DNA from: Ligilactobacillus sp900765635
GTDB taxonomy: Bacteria > Bacillota > Bacilli > Lactobacillales > Lactobacillaceae
Reading direction: 5' to 3'
Length of the DNA: 64,000 bases
Assembly: GCF_949152225.1 (NCBI RefSeq)
Contig: NZ_CASCJC010000001.1
Span: 868,001-932,000 of the forward strand
Shown: positions 58,153 to 64,000 of the stretch, piece after piece
Layout: the number at the start of each line of letters is the position of its first letter
Position numbering within the stretch: the stretch's first letter is position 1
The notes under the pieces: model-generated
Databases searched by the model: none
Seen by the model: the letters and a program-made list of their open reading frames with translations, nothing else
Told to the model about the DNA's origin: nothing
Translations under genes and position numbers: made by a program

Positions 58153-59109
58153 TTAGGCATTAGTTTCTGATAAACGAGTAATATAGTCCTTTTCATTTAA
58201 ATAACGATCAAAAGATTTAAAGAAGCTTTCGATACGTGGAATTTGTTCTTTACCTTTGCGGAAGACAAAAGATAAATCAAACTTAATTTCAGGATCAAAT
58301 AGTGCTGTAAATACTTGATTATCAGTATTATTTGCTAAAACATAAGACATTGGTAAAGCAGTAAAACAACCTGTCTTAATCGCAAAATTAAAAATTTGAT
58401 CAGGATCTGCAAAGTGAGCAACAGATGTTGGTTGATCAGTTAACCCTTCACAAAATACTTCACGAATGGTTTCGTTTAAATAATATTCAGAAGGATAGGT
58501 TACCCACTTGTTTGTCAAAGTATCTTTTAATTTAACTTTTTTACGTTTAGCAAATTTTTCGTTTTTATGAATAAAAATTAAATCTTCAGTTAAAATGCGT
58601 TTGCTTTCGTAAGGTTTCCAATTCTTAATACTTGAATCTGGTAAGTACATGATAGCGAGGTCAATCGTATTATTTTCCAAACGTTCCCAAATTTCTTTAC
58701 GAGAAAGATTATAAGTAGAAATAGTAATATCGTTATGTTGTTTATAATATTCAACTGCAAAATCAGAAAAAATACTATATTCAACCGAAGAAAGAATTCC
58801 AATATTAATGTTACCTTGAGTAGCACTAGTAGATTGTTGAATTTCATCGGTAGCTTTATTTAAAGTTTCATATATTTGATGTGTAGCATCAAGCATTGTG
58901 TAGCCAGCATCTGAAAGATGTAATTTTTTACCCACTGAATAAAATAAAGGTGCCCCAACAGAGCGTTCTAATTTCTTGATTTGTTGAGTTAAAGCAGGTT
59001 GAGTAATCCCTAAAATCTGTGCTGCTTGTGTATAACTCATGGTTTCAGCCAATTGTAGAAAATAAGCTAAAGTCTTAGAAGAAAAAATACTTTCTTGTTG
59101 TGTTTTCAT
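58153..59109 (-). CDS. LysR-family transcriptional regulator
   Basis: 318 residues. Helix-turn-helix at about 11-70 (LAYFLQLAETMSYTQAAQILGI, QPALTQQIKKLERSVGAPLF) followed by a periplasmic-binding-protein-like effector domain (NINIGILSSVEYSIF onward). Effector unknown. AAGAAGGGAT precedes the ATG. No target operon is adjacent in a divergent position: pyr genes lie upstream on the same strand and ppaC downstream has its own promoter. Confidence 0.88.
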   Translation of the reverse strand: MKTQQESIFSSKTLAYFLQLAETMSYTQAAQILGITQPALTQQIKKLERSVGAPLFYSVGKKLHLSDAGYTMLDATHQIYETLNKATDEIQQSTSATQGNINIGILSSVEYSIFSDFAVEYYKQHNDITISTYNLSRKEIWERLENNTIDLAIMYLPDSSIKNWKPYESKRILTEDLIFIHKNEKFAKRKKVKLKDTLTNKWVTYPSEYYLNETIREVFCEGLTDQPTSVAHFADPDQIFNFAIKTGCFTALPMSYVLANNTDNQVFTALFDPEIKFDLSFVFRKGKEQIPRIESFFKSFDRYLNEKDYITRLSETNA

Positions 59110-59143
59110 AAAAATCCCTTCTTAAAAAGTTTTTTATTCTTAA

Positions 59144-59165
59144 GATAAGTTTTTATAATCTTATC
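59144..59165. repeat. inverted repeat upstream of the LysR gene
   Basis: GATAAG (59144-59149) and CTTATC (59160-59165) with a 10-base spacer, just before the regulator gene. It resembles a T-N11-A LysR box and might be an autoregulatory site. Confidence 0.3.
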
Positions 59166-59295
59166 AATCCATAAAATAATAATACGATCAAATCATTTAA
59201 AATGGAATGCTTTTTTGAAATTTTAGCAAAAAAGTTATTATTAATTCGTAAAAAACTAATAATTGTCAAGAAAATTTGCAAAAAAATTAATCAAT

Positions 59296-59333
59296 AAAAA
59301 AGTGAATCACTCACTAAAAAGAGTAATTCACTT
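59296..59333 (-). terminator. intrinsic terminator of the pyr operon
   Basis: On the minus strand AAGTGAATTACTC (59333-59321) pairs with GAGTGATTCACTT (59312-59300), one mismatch, then T. It lies right after pyrE. Confidence 0.88.
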
Positions 59334-59344
59334 GAAAAAACAGT

Positions 59345-59965
59345 CTAGCTTAACCAGTTTTCTGGATCTTCACGCCATTTATGCAATAGTTCGCGTTGGT
59401 CAGGACTTACGTAGTTTTCTTCAACAGCAGCCTCAATTAGTTCACCATAGTTAGTTAAAGTACTAAAGCTAACCCCGGATTGTTTAAAGTTAGCTTCGAT
59501 AGAAGGAAGTTGATAACTAAAGATAGCACAAACTCCAACAACGTCAGCCCCTTCGTTTTTAGCAGCTGAAACGGCTTTTAATACACTACCACCTGTTGAA
59601 AGTAAATCATCGATAACAACAGTCTTTGCTCCTGGAGCTAAGACACCTTCAATTTGTTTTCCACGGCCATGATCTTTTGGTTTTGAACGAACGTAAATCA
59701 TAGGTAAGTTTAATTCTTCAGCAACCCAAGCTGCATGTGGAATTCCTGCCGTAGCAGTTCCTGCAATCACTTGTGCATCTGGATATTGTTCTTTGATTAA
59801 AGCAGCAATACCTTTAGCAATTCGTGTTCTGATTTCCGGATAGCTGATAGTCAAACGATTGTCACAATAAATAGGACTTTTAATACCACTAGCCCATGTG
59901 AATGGTTCTTCAGGTGATAATTTGACAGCTTTAATATTTAATAAATCTTTAGCAACTTGTTTCAT
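59345..59965 (-). CDS. pyrE: orotate phosphoribosyltransferase
   Basis: Makes OMP from orotate and PRPP, 206 residues. PRPP-binding loop VVIDDLLSTGGSV is typical; YVRSKPKDHGRGKQIEG is the catalytic flexible loop with Lys and Asp. I start at 59965 (MKQVAKDLLN), with GGGAGG 10 nt upstream inside pyrF; it begins 2 bases after the pyrF stop. It is the last gene of carB-pyrD-pyrF-pyrE. Confidence 0.96.
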   Translation of the reverse strand: MKQVAKDLLNIKAVKLSPEEPFTWASGIKSPIYCDNRLTISYPEIRTRIAKGIAALIKEQYPDAQVIAGTATAGIPHAAWVAEELNLPMIYVRSKPKDHGRGKQIEGVLAPGAKTVVIDDLLSTGGSVLKAVSAAKNEGADVVGVCAIFSYQLPSIEANFKQSGVSFSTLTNYGELIEAAVEENYVSPDQRELLHKWREDPENWLS

Positions 59966-59967
59966 GC

Positions 59968-60684
59968 TTAATTTTCCTCCCATAGTTGTTTAACTAAATT
60001 ATAAGCAGCAATTGGATCTTTGGCTTTAGTAATTGCACGACCAACAACAATGCCACTAGCGTGATTTTTAGCAGCTTGATCTGGTGTCATTACACGTTTT
60101 TGATCACCAACATCGCCACCAGCTAAACGGATTCCTGGTGTAACTCGTAAAAATTCTGGAGAAGTAGCAGCTAAAATGTCGCTAGCTTCATGAGCAGAAC
60201 AAACAATTCCATCTAATCCAGCACTTTGAGCTAATTTTGCATAATTACGCACACTTTCTTCTAAACTAGCAGAAATTAATTGTTCATTTTTCACCATTTC
60301 TGGACTAGTAGAAGTTAATTGGGTAATAGCAATAATTTTAGCAAGATTCTTACCCCCAGAACCATCCAAAAGACCTTCTTTGGCTGCTTGCATCATTTCT
60401 TTACCACCAGCTGCATGAACAGTTGTTAAGTCAACCCCTAAGCGACCCAAAACACGCATTGCACTATATACTGTATTAGGAATATCATGGCATTTTAAGT
60501 CAAGAAAAATGTCATGGCCTGCTTCTTTAATTTCTTCAACCAAGCGTTGTCCTTCACTGTAAAATAATTCCATTCCGACTTTAACGAAAAGCTTTTCTTC
60601 TTTAGGAAATTTATTTAAAAATTCCATAGCAATAGAGCGTTTTGGAAAGTCTAATGCTATGATTGGACGTGAAATCTTATCCAT
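59968..60684 (-). CDS. pyrF: orotidine-5'-phosphate decarboxylase
   Basis: Final step to UMP, 238 residues, TIM barrel. Catalytic residues: D11 and K35 near the start, then the D62-K64-D67 array in DLKCHDIPNT. VVGRAITKAKDP near the end binds phosphate. It overlaps pyrD by eight bases, with AAGGAGG in the pyrD end. Confidence 0.97.
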   Translation of the reverse strand: MDKISRPIIALDFPKRSIAMEFLNKFPKEEKLFVKVGMELFYSEGQRLVEEIKEAGHDIFLDLKCHDIPNTVYSAMRVLGRLGVDLTTVHAAGGKEMMQAAKEGLLDGSGGKNLAKIIAITQLTSTSPEMVKNEQLISASLEESVRNYAKLAQSAGLDGIVCSAHEASDILAATSPEFLRVTPGIRLAGGDVGDQKRVMTPDQAAKNHASGIVVGRAITKAKDPIAAYNLVKQLWEEN

Positions 60685-61615
60685 GATGGGCCTCCTTGAC
60701 TTCTTGACGAAGTTTTTCTAAACTTTCAATTTGTAATTCATCCATAATTTCAGGAAGTTTAGCAGCTAATTTAGGACATGCTAGCCAGTCTTTAAAATGA
60801 GCTGTCCCAACTTGAACTGCACTAGCTCCGGCTAAAAACATTTCAATAATATCTTCAGGGCTTTCAATTCCACCAACACCAATAATTGGGATATTAACTT
60901 CTTTAGCCACTTGATAAATCATGCGAATTGCCACAGGCTTAATACTACGTCCAGAAAAACCACCCATTACATTACCTAAAACAGGCTTTCTTGTTTTGAT
61001 ATCGATATGCATGCCTAAAAGTGTGTTAATCATGGTTAAACCATCAGCTCCACCTTCTTCAACTGCTTTAGCAATCTTAACGATATCTGTTACATTTGGT
61101 GAAAGTTTAACATAAACAGGAACTGTGGCTACTTCTTTAACCTTTTTAGTTAAGCTTTTAGCCACCTCTGGTACGGTACCAAAAGCCATTCCGCCTTCGT
61201 GTACATTCGGACAGGAGATGTTTAATTCTAAAGCATCAACCAATCCGCTTTGACAAAGTTTTTTAGCTACTTCAATATAATCTTGTTCGGTAGATCCGCC
61301 AACACTGCCAATCAAAGGTAATGTTGGATATTTTTTCTTTAAAGCTGGTAGTTTTTCACTAACAACTACATCAACTCCAGGATTTTGTAGACCAACCGCA
61401 TTCAAGACGCCGTTATCAATAATAGCAATTTTAGGATCCGGATTTCCGTCACGCGCCTCTAAAGTAGTTGTTTTTACGATTAGGGCTCCTAATTCATTAA
61501 AATCGAATTTATTAGCACTTGGAATATCTCCAAATCCAAAGGTCCCACTGGCAGGCATAATTGGATTTTTTAAATCAAGTCCAGGTAATTTAACAGCTAG
61601 ACGCTCAGGCGACAT
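60677..61615 (-). CDS. pyrD: dihydroorotate dehydrogenase, class 1B type
   Basis: 312 residues, FMN barrel. Catalytic C135 in ELNISCPNVHEGG (Cys base marks class 1), and the IIGVGGIESPEDIIEMFLAGASAVQVGT segment holds FMN phosphate. The sequence resembles the 1B catalytic subunit, which normally pairs with the iron-sulfur flavoprotein PyrK. pyrK is absent: only 25 bases separate it from carB. AGGAGG precedes the ATG. Confidence 0.94.
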   Translation of the reverse strand: MSPERLAVKLPGLDLKNPIMPASGTFGFGDIPSANKFDFNELGALIVKTTTLEARDGNPDPKIAIIDNGVLNAVGLQNPGVDVVVSEKLPALKKKYPTLPLIGSVGGSTEQDYIEVAKKLCQSGLVDALELNISCPNVHEGGMAFGTVPEVAKSLTKKVKEVATVPVYVKLSPNVTDIVKIAKAVEEGGADGLTMINTLLGMHIDIKTRKPVLGNVMGGFSGRSIKPVAIRMIYQVAKEVNIPIIGVGGIESPEDIIEMFLAGASAVQVGTAHFKDWLACPKLAAKLPEIMDELQIESLEKLRQEVKEAHHG

Positions 61616-61640
61616 TGAGCTAACCTCCTAAAAAATTAGT

Positions 61641-64000
61641 TTAAAGTGAATCTGTTGCAAAAGAACGGTTTTCCAAAGCTTTAAGTAAGGCATCTGCTGT
61701 ATTAAGTGATGTTAACAATGGAATATTATGTTCGATTGCAGTTTGACGAATGACAAAACCATCAGAGGTTTGTTCTAAATCATGTCCCATAGTATTAATT
61801 ACCAAATCAACACTATCAGATGTTAAAACATGCAAAATATCTTCAAAACGCTCATCGGTTTGACCGATTTTGTTAACTGGAATTACATGTAAACCGTGTT
61901 CACGTAAGAATTTGGTTGTACCCTTAGTTGCTAAGATACGATAACCAATCTTAGCAAAACGTTTTGCTAATGGTAAAACAACTTCTTTATCAGTATTTTC
62001 AATTGTTAACAAAACACTGCCATCATCAGGTAATTTCATATTAGCACCGGCAAAAGCTTTATACAAGGCTTTTTCATAGGTATAATCACTACCCATTACT
62101 TCCCCAGTTGATTTCATTTCCGGTCCAAGATAGCTATCAACATCTGCTAATTTACTAAATGAAAAGACAGGTGCTTTAACATGGACTGTCTTACTTTCTG
62201 CAAATAAGCCAGATTCATAACCAAGTTCTTTTAGTGTTTTGCCTAAGATAACTTTAGTTGCAACCTGTGTCATTTCAATACCAGTAATCTTGCTTAAGAA
62301 TGGAACAGTTCGACTAGCACGTGGGTTAACTTCTAAAACATAAGCTTCATTTTTATGAATGATAAACTGAATATTCATAATCCCCACACACTTCAAAGCC
62401 ACTGCTAATTTTTTAGTAGCATCAACGATTTGATCTTTGACACTTTGGTCGAAACTTTGTGGTGGATAAACAGCCATCGAATCTCCAGAGTGAACCCCAG
62501 CATGTTCAATATGTTCCATGATACCTGGTAATAAAACATCGGTTCCATCGCAGATTGCGTCAACTTCGCATTCCATACCTTCAAGATAAGCATCAACAAG
62601 GATTGGATGATCGATTTCAGCAGGAGCATTTTGAGCTAAATATTCTTCTAATTCTGCATCGCTATAAACAATTTCCATAGCACGTCCGCCTAAAACATAA
62701 CTTGGACGAACTAAGACAGGATAGCCGATTTCTTTAGCACACTTCAAAACATCATCATGTGTAGTAGCAGTTTTACCGATTGGTTGTTTTAAGCCTAATT
62801 CATTGATAACTTGATCAAACAATTCACGGTCTTCAGCGCGATCTAAATCTTCAACAGTTGTACCTAAAATCTTAACGCCATGAGCTTGTAATCCAGCAGC
62901 TAAGTTAATTGCTGTTTGTCCCCCGAATTGAACAATTACTCCTTTTGGTTGTTCTAATTCGATTACGTTTAAAACATCTTCTAATGTTAAAGGTTCAAAG
63001 TAAAGTTTATCTGAAATGGAGAAATCTGTTGAAACAGTTTCTGGATTAGAATTCATGACAATTGCTTCATACCCCATTTTTTGGATAGCTTTAACACTGT
63101 GTACAGTTGCATAGTCAAATTCAACACCTTGACCGATTCGAATAGGACCCGAACCGATTACTAAAACAGATGGTTTATCAGAACGAAGGCTTTCGTTTTC
63201 ATCATCATATGAACTGTAAAAATATGGTGTATGGGATTCAAACTCGGCTGCACATGTATCAACCATTTTATAAACAGGAATAATACCATTGTCTTTACGC
63301 AATTGACGAATTTGATCTTCTGTTTGATTCCAAAGTTTACCGATTGTTAAATCACTAAAGCCATAGCGTTTAGCCATCTTCAAAGTGGCTAAATCGTTAA
63401 TATTTTGGCGAATTTGTACTTCAAGTTCAGTAATATGCTTGAGTAAATCTAGGAAATAAACGTTAATCTTGGTTAACTCATGAATTTCTTGTAGACTGTA
63501 CCCGCGACGAAAAGCTTCTGTTAAATAGAAGATTCTATCATCTTGAACGTGCATGATTTTTTCTTCTAATTGATCATCACTTGCTTGACGTGCATCATCT
63601 GAAAAGAGATCTTTTTCATCAATTTCAAGTGAGCGAATAGCTTTTTGAATAGCTTCTTGTGCATTACGACCGATTGCCATAACTTCACCAGTAGCTTTCA
63701 TTTGACTTCCTAAAGTACGATCTGCTTTTGAGAATTTGTCAAATGGCCAACGTGGAATTTTAGCGACAACATAATCTAAAGCTGGTTCAAATTCTGCATA
63801 AGTTGTCCCTGTAACAGGATTAATAATTTCATCAAGTGTCAAGCCCACGGCAATTTTAGCTGCCATCTTAGCAATTGGATAACCAGTTGCTTTAGATGCT
63901 AAAGCTGAAGAACGCGAAACACGTGGGTTAACTTCGATGACATAATAATCAAAACTATTAGGATCTAAGGCTAACTGAACGTTACAGCCCCCTTCAATTT
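61641..64000 (-). CDS. carB: carbamoyl-phosphate synthase large subunit, N-terminus beyond the window
   Basis: The frame stays open to the right edge, giving about 785 C-terminal residues of a protein usually near 1060; about 270 N-terminal residues are missing. At the edge it reads VIEVNPRVSRSSALASKATGYPIAKMA, the end of the first ATP-grasp domain. After that come the oligomerisation domain (about 200 residues), the second ATP-grasp domain (VLVIGSGPIRIGQGVEFDY, PVLVRPSYVLGGRAMEIVY, VLEVNPRASRTVPF) and the C-terminal allosteric domain (LATKGTTKFLREHGL). It makes carbamoyl phosphate for pyrimidines, with pyrD, pyrF and pyrE downstream. Confidence 0.96.
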   Translation of the reverse strand, partial: IEGGCNVQLALDPNSFDYYVIEVNPRVSRSSALASKATGYPIAKMAAKIAVGLTLDEIINPVTGTTYAEFEPALDYVVAKIPRWPFDKFSKADRTLGSQMKATGEVMAIGRNAQEAIQKAIRSLEIDEKDLFSDDARQASDDQLEEKIMHVQDDRIFYLTEAFRRGYSLQEIHELTKINVYFLDLLKHITELEVQIRQNINDLATLKMAKRYGFSDLTIGKLWNQTEDQIRQLRKDNGIIPVYKMVDTCAAEFESHTPYFYSSYDDENESLRSDKPSVLVIGSGPIRIGQGVEFDYATVHSVKAIQKMGYEAIVMNSNPETVSTDFSISDKLYFEPLTLEDVLNVIELEQPKGVIVQFGGQTAINLAAGLQAHGVKILGTTVEDLDRAEDRELFDQVINELGLKQPIGKTATTHDDVLKCAKEIGYPVLVRPSYVLGGRAMEIVYSDAELEEYLAQNAPAEIDHPILVDAYLEGMECEVDAICDGTDVLLPGIMEHIEHAGVHSGDSMAVYPPQSFDQSVKDQIVDATKKLAVALKCVGIMNIQFIIHKNEAYVLEVNPRASRTVPFLSKITGIEMTQVATKVILGKTLKELGYESGLFAESKTVHVKAPVFSFSKLADVDSYLGPEMKSTGEVMGSDYTYEKALYKAFAGANMKLPDDGSVLLTIENTDKEVVLPLAKRFAKIGYRILATKGTTKFLREHGLHVIPVNKIGQTDERFEDILHVLTSDSVDLVINTMGHDLEQTSDGFVIRQTAIEHNIPLLTSLNTADALLKALENRSFATDSL

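Noticed and set aside
1..64000. CRISPR array, tRNA, rRNA, prophage or complete insertion sequence
   Set aside because: Looked for repeats with regular spacers, cloverleaf genes, integrase clusters and transposases on both strands by eye; none was found.

Overview
This window is a gene-dense, AT-rich stretch of a low-GC Gram-positive chromosome, almost certainly a lactobacillus-type member of the Lactobacillales. The reasons are AGGAGG-type ribosome sites, a thymidylate synthase with the roughly 50-residue insertion known from Lactobacillus casei, pyruvate formate-lyase under a cre-like site, a class 1B pyrD without pyrK, XerC with HslVU, and blocks familiar from Firmicutes (cmk-rpsA-der-hup; ypmR-ypmS-yozE; rbgA-rnhB-dprA-topA-trmFO-xerC-hslVU; parE-parC). 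The species cannot be named from this window. I see no tRNA, rRNA, CRISPR array, prophage or intact insertion sequence.

Layout. 1-5.4 kb (+): end of a LysM protein, cmk, rpsA, der, hup and a TPR protein. 5.5-7.3 kb (-): a catalytically dead XerD-like protein and a YitT membrane protein. 7.4-12.8 kb (+): dapB, cca, a Uup/YfmR-type ABC-F ATPase, thyA and dfrA, closed by a large nested terminator shared with a convergent Cys-rich membrane protein. 13.6-17.4 kb (+): GDSL hydrolase, YpmS, YozE, S41 protease and signal peptidase I. 17.5-19.9 kb: pflB with a readable control region. 20-31 kb (+): an orphan ABC ATPase, then rbgA, rnhB, dprA, topA, trmFO, xerC, hslV, hslU and a LacX-like epimerase. 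31-36.5 kb: plsY (-), then parE and parC (+). 36.6-41.1 kb (+): an SdpI/SdpR-like pair, a YdcF-NTF2 fusion, a DHH phosphoesterase and a decayed C39-type peptidase gene.

From 41.4 kb to the end nearly everything is on the minus strand: a second signal peptidase, a TIM-barrel protein, DegV and MarR; (plus strand) RqcH; a GntR-regulator relic; a PTS_EIIC_2 transporter with ketopantoate reductase; an unknown 156-residue protein; a five-gene run ending in dxs; PatA-type aminotransferase and murI; bioY and a DeoR regulator; ppaC; a LysR regulator; and the pyrimidine genes carB-pyrD-pyrF-pyrE, with carB running off the window edge.

Most of the content is core: translation and ribosome assembly, replication and topology, folate/dTMP, pyrimidines, wall and envelope. 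No convincing new multi-gene system is visible. The items most worth a second look are a phenylalanine at the quinolone-determining serine position of ParC; the SdpI/SdpR-like pair; the Rex/cre-like pflB control region; matching MarR-type inverted repeats before marR and degV; a symmetric hup leader; the multiply broken C39 gene beside an 86-bp inverted-repeat element; and a GntR relic beside panE-EIIC.
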